Positions 1-13,464 of a stretch of 64,000 nucleotides of DNA are shown here, in pieces (positions within the stretch are counted from its first letter, which is position 1; each line of letters opens with the position of its first letter). The notes below the pieces were generated by a model. The model was not told the DNA's origin, ran no database searches, and saw only the letters and a program-made list of their open reading frames with translations. The DNA is taken from positions 1 through 64,000 of the forward strand of contig JAFDED010000004.1 of NCBI GenBank assembly GCA_019310535.1. Reading direction: 5' to 3'. Made by a program: the position numbers and the translations under genes. Origin of the DNA: Deltaproteobacteria bacterium. Its GTDB lineage: Bacteria > Desulfobacterota > JAFDED01.

Positions 1-224
1 GGTCTTGATGGTCAAAATTGCCCAATGGGAGTGTTTACGCCGTTAAAACATCTTTGATTGACAGCTTATCAACCCTACACCGATACAAAAATCACTCACA
101 GCGCAAATGGCTCCTCCAAAATTTTTCTTCCTTTCCAATAGATTTTATGGTATCCTATTATCAATCATATAAACTTCTATTGACGATACATTTATTTAAT
201 AAGCTGTTAATATTACAGGGTTAA

Positions 225-992
225 ATGGGAAAAATTATCTGTGTCGCCAATCAAAAAGGCGGTGTTGGGAAGACCACCACGGCCGTTAATCTTGGTGCAT
301 CTATCGCATCATTTAAACGATCGACTCTTGTCGTAGATATGGATCCACAAGGAAATACAACCAGCGGCCTGGGCATTGACAGGCATGTTCTCCAAAAAAC
401 GGTTTACCACGCTTTGATCTCTTTCTGTCCCATGGAAGATGTTATACTCGCAACCGCGTCTGATTATCTCTCTGTTGCCCCTTCAAATGCGGATTTAATC
501 GGAGCGGAGATGGAACTGATGGACACGGATTCCAGGGAACAACATCTCAAGAGCTCTCTATCAACTGTTTTAAATCGGTATTCCTATATTTTGATAGACT
601 GCCCTCCTTCTCTTGGGCTTTTAACCCTGAACGCCCTCACAGCCGCTCATTCAATTTTGATTCCCATTCAATGCGAATTTTATGCTATGGAAGGTGTCGG
701 CCAGTTGCTTAAGACTATCAGTCGAGTTCGTCAATCTTTGAACCCCTCGCTTACAATAGAAGGATTTTTACTCACGATGTTCGACGCCAGAAATAAACTT
801 TCTCATCAAGTAGCGAATGAAATTTACAATTACTTTAAAGAGGAAGTCTTTCATACCGTTATACCCAGGAATGTTCGCCTCAGTGAAGCACCCAGCTTTG
901 GCCAGCCTATTCTTTTATATGACTTCACTTCCAAAGGCTGCCAAAGCTATCTCAGCCTTGCCAGAGAAATAATCAATAATGGAGGAAAATGA
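225..992 (+). CDS. parA: ParA/Soj-family chromosome partitioning ATPase
   Basis: Deviant Walker A KGGVGKTTTAVNLG; DMDPQGNTTSGLG; DCPPSLGLLTLNAL; adjacent to parB and dnaA. Confidence 0.97.
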   Translation: MGKIICVANQKGGVGKTTTAVNLGASIASFKRSTLVVDMDPQGNTTSGLGIDRHVLQKTVYHALISFCPMEDVILATASDYLSVAPSNADLIGAEMELMDTDSREQHLKSSLSTVLNRYSYILIDCPPSLGLLTLNALTAAHSILIPIQCEFYAMEGVGQLLKTISRVRQSLNPSLTIEGFLLTMFDARNKLSHQVANEIYNYFKEEVFHTVIPRNVRLSEAPSFGQPILLYDFTSKGCQSYLSLAREIINNGGK

Positions 993-1856
993 GTGGTGCG
1001 CAGAAAAACCGTTCTTGGCAAGGGATTAAGCGCGTTGATTCCCGATATGCCGGAAACGGCAATTATCTCTAGAATTATTACCTGCGGTATCGAACAAATC
1101 AGGCCTAATCCGCATCAGCCCAGAAAGTCATTTGACGAAGAATCTATGAAAGATCTGGCTGATTCTATCTCAGAGAAAGGAATCCTTCAGCCACTTCTTG
1201 TTCGTAAAATCTCTGATGACGAATACGAGCTGATTGCAGGAGAAAGAAGGTGGCGTGCCGCTCAGCAAGCAGGTTTACATGAAGTCCCTATTATGGTAAT
1301 GGATGTAGACAATATTGAATCCATTCAGCTATCTTTGATTGAGAATATTCAGCGAGATGAACTCAACCCGCTCGATCTTGCGGGTGCTTATCGTGTTTTG
1401 ATAGATACTTTTCAAATATCACATGAGGAGCTTTCGCAAAAACTCAGTAAAAAGCGGTCTACAATAACGAACATCTTGCGATTATCAAACCTGCCTGAAC
1501 CTGTGCGTGATAAGCTTCGATCAGGCAATATTTCCATGGGTCATGCCAGGGCAATGCTGGGGTGCGATGATCCTGAGACTCAACTCTTTGTCTGTAATGC
1601 TGTCGTAAAAAAAGATCTGTCTGTTCGACAAACCGAAAAACTTGTTCATACTTTGAAAAACAATAAAAAGAAACCTTACAAATCTTCCTCTATGGATCCT
1701 ATGATAGATCATGTACAATCTGAGTTGACGACTCTTCTCCAAACACGGGTACGTATTATATCTAAAGGGAAATCTAAAAAAATTCAAATTGACTTTTTTA
1801 CTGATGAAGATCTCGTTAGAATCGTTGATATAATAAAAAATGGTACTCTTCACTAA
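993..1856 (+). CDS. parB: ParB/Spo0J-family partition protein
   Basis: GLSALIP N-terminus, NPHQPRKSFDEE, GERRWRAAQ, LIENIQRDELNPL, HTH region; GTG start. Confidence 0.96.
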   Translation: MVRRKTVLGKGLSALIPDMPETAIISRIITCGIEQIRPNPHQPRKSFDEESMKDLADSISEKGILQPLLVRKISDDEYELIAGERRWRAAQQAGLHEVPIMVMDVDNIESIQLSLIENIQRDELNPLDLAGAYRVLIDTFQISHEELSQKLSKKRSTITNILRLSNLPEPVRDKLRSGNISMGHARAMLGCDDPETQLFVCNAVVKKDLSVRQTEKLVHTLKNNKKKPYKSSSMDPMIDHVQSELTTLLQTRVRIISKGKSKKIQIDFFTDEDLVRIVDIIKNGTLH

Positions 1857-2059
1857 TTCTTATAAACATCTTATTCACTTTAACTGTTTATACTCTTTTT
1901 TTATTCTTTACTGTGATCACTTTTTATTTTAATTGTATTTATACCATTTACTCTTGGAATCCTTCTTTTTTCTTTGTTTCTTTATAATTATTTGTCCACA
2001 TTGGTGGATATTTTTGTGGATAACTTCTATCTTTATTTCAGCTCGGGGAACCAGCCATT
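1857..2059. other. Probable origin of replication region (oriC) upstream of dnaA
   Basis: AT-rich non-coding spacer between parB and dnaA. Contains TGTGGATAA (2015-2023, perfect DnaA box on the minus strand) and TTGTCCACA (1992-2000, one mismatch to TTATCCACA). Confidence 0.7.
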
Positions 2060-3424
2060 ATGGAACACTTCTGGTCAAATTGTCTTGGATATATACAAAA
2101 TCGAATTTCAAAACAAACATTTTCCACTTGGTTCAAGCCTACCAGGCTTGTATCTCTTTCTAAAGAAGATGCTGTTATTTCCGTTCCCAACAAATTTTTC
2201 AAAGACTGGATAGTTGAAAACTATACTGATATTATACAGGAAGCTCTGTCCCATTTTTTAAAAAATGATGTTAGAGCCACTATTGTCGAAAGAAATAATC
2301 TTCCCTCTATCAATCCGGAGAAATCATCGAAACAAAAAGACGATCATGAATTATTCAACAAGGAATCTTCTCAATCATTATCAAGGCAAACACTGAATCT
2401 CCATCCAAAATACACATTTGGAAGTTTTGTTGTCGGTAACAGCAATAAATTTGCGGCTGCAGCCGCAACTGCTGTATCAAACAATCCTGGTACATGTTAC
2501 AACCCCTTATTTATATATGGTGGTGCCGGACTTGGCAAAACTCATCTTCTTAATGCGATAGGCCACCAGATTCTTAAAAAAAACAGTAATTGTAAATTGC
2601 ATTTAATTTACGCTGAAGAATTTATGAATGCACTAATTAACTCGATTCGATACAAGAAAATCACTGAATTTAAAGAAAAATATCGGAACATCGATGTCTT
2701 ATTAATAGACGACATTCAGTTTATCGCTGGTAAGGAACGTACTCAAGAAGAGTTTTTTCATACATTCAATGCCCTTTACGAAAATCACAAGCAGATCGCC
2801 ATAACCAGCGATAAATTTCCTAATCAGATTCCAGGCCTTGAGGAAAGACTCCGTTCTCGTTTTTCTTCCGGTCTCATTGCTGACATTCAACCACCAGAGC
2901 TCGAAATGAAAGTCGCAATCATTGAACGCAAAGCAATGGAAAATAACATCTCCATAACCCCTGAAGTTGCCATGTATATCTCCTCTAACGTTTCTTCTAA
3001 TATAAGGGAACTTGAGGGTTTACTAATTCGTATTGGCGCATTTTCGTCCATTAATAATTTAGAAATAGATATTGATTTAACGAAAAGGGTCCTAAAGGAC
3101 CTTCTTCTCGATGTCCACCGAGAAATTTCCGTTGATGATGTTTTAAATTGCGTTTCCAGCTATTTTCAAATTAAAGTTTCAGACTTGAAATCACATAAAA
3201 GGTTTCAGACTTTTGCATATCCCAGACAGATTGCCATGTACCTCGCTCGCACAATTACAGGCTCTTCATATGCCGAAATCGGAGCTAAATTTGGAGGAAA
3301 GGATCATTCAACAATCATACATGCTGTTCGTAAAATTGAAAAAGGTAAACAAAATAATACAAAACTTGCCTCTACTTTAAATGCAATAATGGAAGAAATT
3401 AAAAAAAGTGTTTATAAAGTGTGA
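2060..3424 (+). CDS. dnaA: Chromosomal replication initiator DnaA
   Basis: GGAGLGKTHLLNAIGH, LLIDDIQFIAGKERTQEEFFHTFN, C-terminal FGGKDHSTIIHAVRKIE DnaA signature. Confidence 0.98.
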   Translation: MEHFWSNCLGYIQNRISKQTFSTWFKPTRLVSLSKEDAVISVPNKFFKDWIVENYTDIIQEALSHFLKNDVRATIVERNNLPSINPEKSSKQKDDHELFNKESSQSLSRQTLNLHPKYTFGSFVVGNSNKFAAAAATAVSNNPGTCYNPLFIYGGAGLGKTHLLNAIGHQILKKNSNCKLHLIYAEEFMNALINSIRYKKITEFKEKYRNIDVLLIDDIQFIAGKERTQEEFFHTFNALYENHKQIAITSDKFPNQIPGLEERLRSRFSSGLIADIQPPELEMKVAIIERKAMENNISITPEVAMYISSNVSSNIRELEGLLIRIGAFSSINNLEIDIDLTKRVLKDLLLDVHREISVDDVLNCVSSYFQIKVSDLKSHKRFQTFAYPRQIAMYLARTITGSSYAEIGAKFGGKDHSTIIHAVRKIEKGKQNNTKLASTLNAIMEEIKKSVYKV

Positions 3425-3632
3425 ATATTTTCTTTATCGATGGAAATATAGTTTTAAAGAAGGTTTTTTCTAAACTGGTTATCCTTTTTATTATTACCAA
3501 TATTGTTATCAATATATCCTCTATTTTATTGATATTTTCCATAAAAGTCCAGTTATAAACGAGCAGTATTATTTTTAATCTTTTAATTAATCTTTTTTAT
3601 CTTTAATATATAAATTAATAAGGAGTTGAAAA

Positions 3633-4778
3633 ATGGAACTTCTCATTGAAAAAACAGAACTGTTTCGCTGGTTTTTTAAGATTCAAAATATTTCGGAAAA
3701 AAGAAGTACTATGCCTATCCTATCTAACGGTCTTTTGAAAACTGAAGATAATTCAATTCATATTTATGCAACCGATCTTGAAGTGGGTATTCATGGTATT
3801 ATGCAGGGAGAAATAAAATCGCCTGGTGAAATCACCGTTCCATCAAAAAAGATTTTTGAAATTATCCGAGAACTTCCCAGTTCCAAAATTTCCTTACGAA
3901 TAATAAATCAAAATCAACTTGAACTACAATGCGGAAAGTCGCTATTTACTATGATGACGCTTCCACCTGAAAATTATCCTCCTTTTCCAACCATTGAAAA
4001 TATTAATTTCACACCAATTTCTTCAACGTCATTCCTTGACATGATTGAAAAAACTATGTTTTCAATTTCTGCAGAAAATATCCGATATAACTTAAGCGGC
4101 GCGTTACTAGAGAGGATAGAAAATGGAAAAGGTGAAAGAATTCGGATGGTAGCTACTGACGGACATAGATTGGCTTTAATTGATAAGCCGATGGAAAAAT
4201 CAGAAATTAATATACAGCTCAGTAGAAAAGTGATTATCTCAAGAAAAGGCATTCATGAGATCAGGCGACTTTTAGAAGAACTCAATACTATGGTTATGAT
4301 AGGTTTTGATGAGAAGTCAGTTATTTTTAAGTCGCACGATACGACTCTTATGGCGAGATTAATGGAAGGTGAGTTTCCAGAATACCAAGAAATTATCCCT
4401 AGAAGTTTCAACCGAATATTACAGGTTAATCGGAAGAAGTTTGCCGAATCTCTAAAAAGAGTATCTGTATTATCCGGTGATAGAAGCCAGATTATCAGAT
4501 TTTTGCTTGATGGAAATAATTTAAAACTAATCTTTTCCGACCCAGATATTGGGGAAGCAAAAGATGAACTAGAAGTTACTCGTTATGAAGGCGATCCCCT
4601 GGAAATTGGTTTTAACGCATTGTATTTTTCGGAAATATGCAACGCGTTGAGCTGTGATGAGATATTGATAAAAATGAATGACTCACTTAGTCCGGGTGTT
4701 GTGTTTCCTGTGGAGGAAAATCCTGATTATCTCTATGTTGTGATGCCCATCAAAATCATAGAGGATAGAGAGGAGTGA
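3633..4778 (+). CDS. dnaN: DNA polymerase III beta sliding clamp
   Basis: Clamp-like sequence (TMPILSNGLL, ATDLEVGIHG, ATDGHRLAL, C-terminal VVMPIKI); position between dnaA and gyrB. Confidence 0.96.
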   Translation: MELLIEKTELFRWFFKIQNISEKRSTMPILSNGLLKTEDNSIHIYATDLEVGIHGIMQGEIKSPGEITVPSKKIFEIIRELPSSKISLRIINQNQLELQCGKSLFTMMTLPPENYPPFPTIENINFTPISSTSFLDMIEKTMFSISAENIRYNLSGALLERIENGKGERIRMVATDGHRLALIDKPMEKSEINIQLSRKVIISRKGIHEIRRLLEELNTMVMIGFDEKSVIFKSHDTTLMARLMEGEFPEYQEIIPRSFNRILQVNRKKFAESLKRVSVLSGDRSQIIRFLLDGNNLKLIFSDPDIGEAKDELEVTRYEGDPLEIGFNALYFSEICNALSCDEILIKMNDSLSPGVVFPVEENPDYLYVVMPIKIIEDREE

Positions 4779-4789
4779 TATTTTGTTGA

Positions 4790-7207
<2,418 letters not shown>

Positions 7208-7272
7208 CATACAGCTTTATCATTGCGAATTTCCATTTCGATAAAGTAACTGTCTTTAAAAAAAGAGAAAAA

Positions 7273-9759
7273 ATGATGCAGATGACGGAACATTCAATTC
7301 CTGTAAATATTGAAGAAGAAATGCGCCGTTCTTACATGGATTACGCAATGAGCGTAATCATTGGCAGAGCCCTGCCTGATGTCCGGGACGGTATGAAGCC
7401 GGTGCATCGTCGTATTCTTTACGCAATGTACGAATTGGGAAACACATGGAACCAGCCCAATAAAAAGTCGGCTAGGATCGTCGGTGATGTCATAGGCAAA
7501 TACCATCCACACGGCGATTCGGCTGTATATGATGCACTTGTTCGTTTGGCGCAAACTTTTACGATCCGGTATCCCCTGGTAGATGGACAGGGCAATTTTG
7601 GCTCCATAGACGGTGACCCTCCGGCCGCCATGCGATATACAGAAGTACGTATGTCCCGGCTTGCAAGTGAGTTGATGGAAGAAATTTCCAAGGAAACCGT
7701 TGATTTCATTCCTAACTATGATGAAACACTCAATGAACCTTGTGTTCTTCCGGCCCGATTTCCAAACCTTCTGCTTAATGGTTCATCGGGGATTGCGGTG
7801 GGTATGGCTACAAATATACCGCCTCATAACCTGAATGAATTGATAGAAGGGATACGCGCGATAATTTTGAATCCCGACATTTCCATTGATGAGCTGATTC
7901 ATCATATCCCCGGACCCGATTTTCCAACGGCTGGCTATATTCACGGAAAAAGCGGCATATATTCCGCCTATAAGACTGGAAGAGGACATTTACAACTTCG
8001 GGCGCGCTATCTAATTGAACACCTCGCGCGAAATGATCGGATGAATATCGTAGTCACTGAAATTCCTTATCAGGTCAATAAAGCTAAAATTATCGAGCAG
8101 ATTGTTGACCTGGTGAGATCAAAAAAAATCGAGGGAATATCCGATGTTCGAGATGAATCCGATCGAGATGGAATCCGTATTCTTATTGAACTCAGCCGGG
8201 AAGCATCCAATGATGTGCGTCTGCATACAATTCTGAATAACCTTTATAAGCACACATCACTTCAATCAACATTCAGCATTATTCTTCTGGCTATTGACAA
8301 AGGGCAACCTAAGTTATTAAACCTCAAAGAAATTTTAATTAATTTTATCGAACACCGAAAGGATGTCGTACGGCGCAGAACCACTTTTGATCTTAACAAC
8401 GCCCGCAGTCGAGCACACATTCTGGAAGGTTTGAAGATCGCCCTGGAGTATATTGACCTCGTGATAGAGGTGATTAAAAAATCGAAAAATCCCCAGGAAG
8501 CCCGCGAACAACTCGTGGCCAGGTTCGATCTTTCTAAAAAACAGGCGCAGGCTATTCTTGATATGCGATTGCAGAGATTGACTGCGCTTGAACGAAATAA
8601 AATCGTTCAAGACCTGGCTGAGGTTCATATAGAAATCAAAAAATACGAGCGAATCCTGGGAGATGAGTTTTTATTATTGAATCTTATTCTGGATGAGCTC
8701 GAAGAAATCAAAAGAAAATACGGCAACCCCCGTCGAACAGAAATCATTGAGGAAACAAAAGAGATCGATTTGGAAGACCTTATTGTTGACGAAGATATGG
8801 TGGTAACTATTTCCCACGGTGGATACATTAAAAGGAACCCCATCAGTCTGTATCGAAGCCAAAGACGCGGTGGTCGCGGAATCACCGGTATGAAAATGAA
8901 GGAAGAAGATTTCGTTGAAGACCTCTTCATCGCTTCCACACATCACTTCCTGCTCTTCTTTACTGATAAAGGCCGCGTGTATTGGCTCAAGGTATACCAG
9001 ATTCCAGAAGCAGGGCGGGCATCCAGGGGTAAGGCCATCGTCAATGTATTGAATCTTTCAAAAGACGAAAACATTGTTGCGTGTTTGCCCGTGAAGGATT
9101 TTGAAGAAGGTAAATTTATAGCCACATGTACTTGTAATGGCATGGTGAAAAAAACACCCCTGGAAGAATACAAGAATCTCCGCAGCAATGGCATTATTGG
9201 TCTTCTGGTAAGAGAGGGGGACCGGTTGATTTCGGCGGCCATTACCGATGGACAGCAGGATATATTTTTGGGCACCAAAAATGGCTTATCCATTCGTTTT
9301 AACGAGAAGATGGTCAGACCCATGGGAAGAAGTACTCATGGAGTACGCGGCATAAAACTTGATTCCGGCGATGAAGTCGTATCCATGGAAGTACTGTATG
9401 GCGGCACGACGCTTCTCTCAGTTACTGAGAACGGTTACGGGAAGCGGACGCGGACCGAAGAATATAGAGTTCAAAGTCGTGGTGGGCGCGGATTGATTAC
9501 CATTAAAACATGTGCGAGGGATCCCAAATGTATCAACGGTAAGGTGGTAGCCGTCCGGCAGGTTACGGATGAAGAAGATTTGATGCTTATAACGAATACG
9601 GGTCGAATTATTCGCATGCGTATGAAGGAAATCTCCACCATTGGCCGTAACACACAGGGTGTTAAGCTCGTGTCCATAGACCCGGAAGAGACGGTTTGTG
9701 GTGTGGCCCGCCTGGCTGAGAAGGATGATCACGAAGAAGAACCGGATAACTCGACTTAA
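7273..9759 (+). CDS. gyrA: DNA gyrase subunit A
   Basis: [36 protein letters not shown]-terminal GyrA beta-propeller repeats. Confidence 0.98.
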   Translation: MMQMTEHSIPVNIEEEMRRSYMDYAMSVIIGRALPDVRDGMKPVHRRILYAMYELGNTWNQPNKKSARIVGDVIGKYHPHGDSAVYDALVRLAQTFTIRYPLVDGQGNFGSIDGDPPAAMRYTEVRMSRLASELMEEISKETVDFIPNYDETLNEPCVLPARFPNLLLNGSSGIAVGMATNIPPHNLNELIEGIRAIILNPDISIDELIHHIPGPDFPTAGYIHGKSGIYSAYKTGRGHLQLRARYLIEHLARNDRMNIVVTEIPYQVNKAKIIEQIVDLVRSKKIEGISDVRDESDRDGIRILIELSREASNDVRLHTILNNLYKHTSLQSTFSIILLAIDKGQPKLLNLKEILINFIEHRKDVVRRRTTFDLNNARSRAHILEGLKIALEYIDLVIEVIKKSKNPQEAREQLVARFDLSKKQAQAILDMRLQRLTALERNKIVQDLAEVHIEIKKYERILGDEFLLLNLILDELEEIKRKYGNPRRTEIIEETKEIDLEDLIVDEDMVVTISHGGYIKRNPISLYRSQRRGGRGITGMKMKEEDFVEDLFIASTHHFLLFFTDKGRVYWLKVYQIPEAGRASRGKAIVNVLNLSKDENIVACLPVKDFEEGKFIATCTCNGMVKKTPLEEYKNLRSNGIIGLLVREGDRLISAAITDGQQDIFLGTKNGLSIRFNEKMVRPMGRSTHGVRGIKLDSGDEVVSMEVLYGGTTLLSVTENGYGKRTRTEEYRVQSRGGRGLITIKTCARDPKCINGKVVAVRQVTDEEDLMLITNTGRIIRMRMKEISTIGRNTQGVKLVSIDPEETVCGVARLAEKDDHEEEPDNST

Positions 9760-9816
9760 TTGGGCGGGAAACGCTCTTTTTCTGTCCCGTGTTTTCGATA
9801 CGGGAGGATGGACAAA

Positions 9817-10539
9817 ATGGCTGGCAGGAAAAGCAGGTATTTAATTGCCATACTCGTCATTGTATCAGGTCAATTTGGGGCCGTTTTGCACGCTTTCGAA
9901 CTTGATTTCGTGAAAGCTCGCAAAAAGATGATCCAGAAGGATCTTATGGGGAGAGATATAAGCGATCCTGTGGTTTTGAAGGCCATGTCCACTATCCCCC
10001 GTGAAAAGTTTGTTCTTCCCAAGGATCAATACCGTGCTTATTCTGATCATCCTCTTCCCATCGGAGAAGGACAAACCATTTCTCAGCCTTATATAGTGGC
10101 ACTGATGACTCAGTTAGCGAATCTCAAGGGAAATGAGCGGGTTCTGGAGATTGGAACGGGATCAGGTTATCAGGCTGCTGTTCTGGCAGAGATTGTGCCC
10201 GAAGTGTATACCATTGAGATACGGAAGCCCTTGGCGGAGAGTGCAGCAAAAAGATTGAGGGAGCTCGACTATCATAATACGCGTGTGAAACATGCGGATG
10301 GCTATTTCGGCTGGAAGGAAGCTGCACCGTTTGATGTCATAATGATTACTGCGGCGGCGAATCATGTCCCCCCACCACTGAAGAAACAATTGGCCGACGG
10401 GGGTCGTTTGATCTTACCCTTAGGAAGCACTACCTACTTTCAAACGCTGACACTTATCGAAAAAAAGGGAAAATTTTTCCGTACGCGGCAGATCACTGGT
10501 GTGGTTTTCGTCCCTATGATCGGGAAAGCACGTGAGTGA
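9817..10539 (+). CDS. pcm: Protein-L-isoaspartate O-methyltransferase with predicted signal peptide
   Basis: VLEIGTGSGYQAAVLAEIV SAM motif, PREKFVLP, GEGQTISQPYIVALM; N-terminus MAGRKSRYLIAILVIVSGQFGAVLHA resembles a Sec signal. Start assigned by inspection. Confidence 0.9.
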   Translation: MAGRKSRYLIAILVIVSGQFGAVLHAFELDFVKARKKMIQKDLMGRDISDPVVLKAMSTIPREKFVLPKDQYRAYSDHPLPIGEGQTISQPYIVALMTQLANLKGNERVLEIGTGSGYQAAVLAEIVPEVYTIEIRKPLAESAAKRLRELDYHNTRVKHADGYFGWKEAAPFDVIMITAAANHVPPPLKKQLADGGRLILPLGSTTYFQTLTLIEKKGKFFRTRQITGVVFVPMIGKARE

Positions 10540-10587
10540 TGACTTCCATGCCCCCAACTACATCGCCATTTCTTGCCCGAATTCAAT

Positions 10588-13005
10588 TCATTTCCGATTA
10601 ACACTGTAAAATTTGATCATCGTGCATATGCCGGCCAGGAAATAACATGCGGCGGAGAGCAAAAATATGGCCCGGATTCCCAGCTCCAGCGCGGTTATCG
10701 CAGCCATTGTGGAGCCAACCACTGTGGCACCGCCGTTGATGCTCCATGCCCAGGGAACGTTTCCCATTCCCTTGCTGCTCTCATGTATAAAACGAAGAAC
10801 CGAAGGAAACGGTATGCCCATGACAAAACCGGTTGATGACAGAAAAATGCCGGCGAACAGGGTGCGCCAGAACGGTTTCCATGAGGATATTTCAAACAAG
10901 AAATATCTCATGAACAATTCATCAGCCAGCACAATGAATGAAATGACGATAACTAAGATACCCAGGCTTTTTTCTTTGCGGATTCGGTGCCCGCACAGGC
11001 GGCTTCCAATCCCGGAAGATACCAGTATCACTGATAGCGTTAAAGCAATGGCGTGGTATGGATGCCCCAGGTAGAGCGTCATCCGATGGATCATTCCGAT
11101 CTCCAGGAAGATAAACCCGAGGCCGATGAAGACAACAAAAGGGATATATCGCCGGACGTCGGAATAATCTATATGCTTACCGGTAAGAGGGACCAGTATT
11201 AATATGAGAGCCATTACGAGAGCCTGAATAGCCACCACCGGCACCAGATACCCCCCCTCCAGAAGTATTTGCCATTTGCCGCCTACGGCCTGTATTACCT
11301 GGCGAAGGGTGGACCATTTAAGAACATGGCTCAGAAAGGGGCGGTCGTCCGTAGTGGGGTTTATATCGAACAGGTATGTATTGTACAGCTCAGAGCGGCC
11401 TTCAGGGCTCATGATCTGGCGAAAAGGCTCAGCATAGATGGGGCCTGGAAACTGGTTGAATTGATTTGCTTCACCGGCCCTCATGTCAGGTAGATACACA
11501 ACATCGAACCACCGTAGAGCACAAAAATCCCTTATTTTGTTCAGTTCCTTTTCTCCCCATTCTTTCCGGCTGATCAGGATTTCAAGGGTGGTCAAGCTTC
11601 TAAAGGCGGCCATGTGCCGTCCGGGATCGGCGATTCCGAGATTCTCCAGCGCTGCGATGGCAACGGCCCATATCCGGATCTCTTCCCGGGGAGGGGGAAT
11701 GAGATAGCGGGATACGGAGATGATCCCGTTGTGAGAAAGGTGGGAAAAGTAAAGCCGGAAGGCTTCCATGGTGTATTCGTATTGCTCCTGGAGTCCATAC
11801 AGGCCGCTGGAGGCAGCCGCAAGAGCTCCGGTTATGGGAAGACGAATGACGTCGAAACGGGCAGTCAGACTCCGACGAAGGAAAGAGCGGCCATTTTCCT
11901 GAACCATCTGCAAAACGCTTCCGTTTGATTCTGAAAAATCGGAAAGCCCCTTTTCCAACTCCCTGATAACAAGATTGTTTTGTATGGCTGCCGTTATACT
12001 GGCTGCTTTGAACGTTTCCGCAATAAAAAAATCCAGGTTTCCACCGGGCTCGATTATAAACACGTGGCCCGAGGGGTTCAGGATATATGGCAGAGAGGCC
12101 GGAAGCCAGTGAATGAAATCCCTCTCACCGGGTTTACCCGTCAGGACCATGATTGCATTGAGGTTATCGCCGTCCGAGGTAATTCCGGTCTGGGATGGTA
12201 TGGACCCATCAAATCCAAGGCTGATTCCCGGGGCGAATCGGGCTGCCGGGCTCTCCACGAGATCGATCCTGGAGTATGCATTCCATTGAGTGTTAATGTG
12301 GCGGGCACCCGGATATTGCAGTGCAACCATCAGATCCTTGAAAGGCGAAATTCTGGGCCGCAGAGGACCTGGATGCAGGAAGATCAGCATGATGATCATC
12401 ATCATAATTCCAAGGGCCGATCCCAGCGCTTTCCGATTCCACCCGAGGGCGAAGCATGCCGCCGATAACGCCCCGAGAGCGGAACAAGTGGGGATTGCTC
12501 CGGCAGAGCCGTTGTAGTTGAAAATAAAGAGCGTGATTCCGCAACCTATCCCTGCTCCCAGAAGATCGCTGGCGTAAATGCCGTGGGTTTTTCCGCGATA
12601 GATGGCAAGCGCCGCGGCAAAGTTAAGGCCTGTAAAGAAAAATGGAGCAGAAACAAGAAGATACAATGGAAAGATCAGGACAAATTGTCCAGTATCCCAC
12701 GCAGCCCGCGCGGGGTCCATCGGAAGAATGTTGGCTCCTATGTACCCCACCAGGGAGGCCGCGCTGAATCCCATGGAACCCATCCAGAGCAACTTGGAAG
12801 TATGTCTTGAGAGTATATCGGGGCGCAGGGCCAGGAGGCTTCCTGCCGCGCTGTATCCCAGCAGCGCCATGGAGACTACCATGAAAGCGAAATGGTGCCA
12901 TCGGGTGATAGAAAAAAAGCGCGTGTAGGAGATTTCCAGCGCCAGCGATGCCACGGACAGCAGAGCAACCCCGATATAAATGGATGTCAAATTTCTGTGA
13001 TTCAT
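10588..13005 (-). CDS. Multi-TM spermidine-synthase-like (polyamine aminopropyltransferase-like) membrane protein
   Basis: N-terminal SLALEISYTRFFSI with many TM segments, central degenerate Rossmann-like region, C-terminal TM block. Confidence 0.65.
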   Translation of the reverse strand: MNHRNLTSIYIGVALLSVASLALEISYTRFFSITRWHHFAFMVVSMALLGYSAAGSLLALRPDILSRHTSKLLWMGSMGFSAASLVGYIGANILPMDPARAAWDTGQFVLIFPLYLLVSAPFFFTGLNFAAALAIYRGKTHGIYASDLLGAGIGCGITLFIFNYNGSAGAIPTCSALGALSAACFALGWNRKALGSALGIMMMIIMLIFLHPGPLRPRISPFKDLMVALQYPGARHINTQWNAYSRIDLVESPAARFAPGISLGFDGSIPSQTGITSDGDNLNAIMVLTGKPGERDFIHWLPASLPYILNPSGHVFIIEPGGNLDFFIAETFKAASITAAIQNNLVIRELEKGLSDFSESNGSVLQMVQENGRSFLRRSLTARFDVIRLPITGALAAASSGLYGLQEQYEYTMEAFRLYFSHLSHNGIISVSRYLIPPPREEIRIWAVAIAALENLGIADPGRHMAAFRSLTTLEILISRKEWGEKELNKIRDFCALRWFDVVYLPDMRAGEANQFNQFPGPIYAEPFRQIMSPEGRSELYNTYLFDINPTTDDRPFLSHVLKWSTLRQVIQAVGGKWQILLEGGYLVPVVAIQALVMALILILVPLTGKHIDYSDVRRYIPFVVFIGLGFIFLEIGMIHRMTLYLGHPYHAIALTLSVILVSSGIGSRLCGHRIRKEKSLGILVIVISFIVLADELFMRYFLFEISSWKPFWRTLFAGIFLSSTGFVMGIPFPSVLRFIHESSKGMGNVPWAWSINGGATVVGSTMAAITALELGIRAIFLLSAACYFLAGICTMIKFYSVNRK

Positions 13006-13098
13006 TGATGTAAAATCACATGGAATCGTGTCTTTAATATGTCTACCTTGACACGGCTTGTTCTGATAATATATTAAAACAACAATAGGATTATCCTA

Positions 13099-13374
13099 TT
13101 AGGTCAGCAAATAAAACTTTAATTGTTTGATTTTTATTAAATTCTTATAGCTTAACTGAAGAATTTTTAACAGAGTATCAGGGTGGACGAGATTTTCATA
13201 ATCCTTTTTATTCTGTAAAAAACTGATTTTATCGGAAACCAGCTGAAACGTTTCGAGATTCTGAATTATACCACCGATATAGGAATGTGCGGTTATGGAA
13301 AGGACATAAAAAAGCTTTTCCTGCACACGGAGAAGGCTCTTGGAGAAGGTAATTTTTGATATCCGATCTCTCAA
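13099..13374 (-). CDS. Small hypothetical protein (uncertain)
   Basis: 91-aa ORF in AT-rich intergenic region; no recognised family; its 3' end overlaps a repeat. Confidence 0.3.
   Translation of the reverse strand: MRDRISKITFSKSLLRVQEKLFYVLSITAHSYIGGIIQNLETFQLVSDKISFLQNKKDYENLVHPDTLLKILQLSYKNLIKIKQLKFYLLT
13121..13156. repeat. 36-bp repeat, copy 1
   Basis: AATTGTTTGATTTTTATTAAATTCTTATAGCTTAAC; 34/36 match to 20141-20176. Confidence 0.75.
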
Positions 13375-13464
13375 GGAAAGTTTTTCAGAAATGTATCAAT
13401 TGTTACTATGATTGTAACGCGTTGAAAATAATGCCTGGAAAGGTGTTTTCCAGAGGAGAAAGTC

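Noticed and set aside
18-224. 68-aa ORF upstream of parA
   Set aside because: No ribosome-binding site or family resemblance; AT-rich leader sequence.
13246-13255. GAAACGTTTC palindrome considered as a parS-like site
   Set aside because: Canonical parS is TGTTTCACGTGAAACA, with arms in the opposite order; this 10-mer does not match and is isolated.
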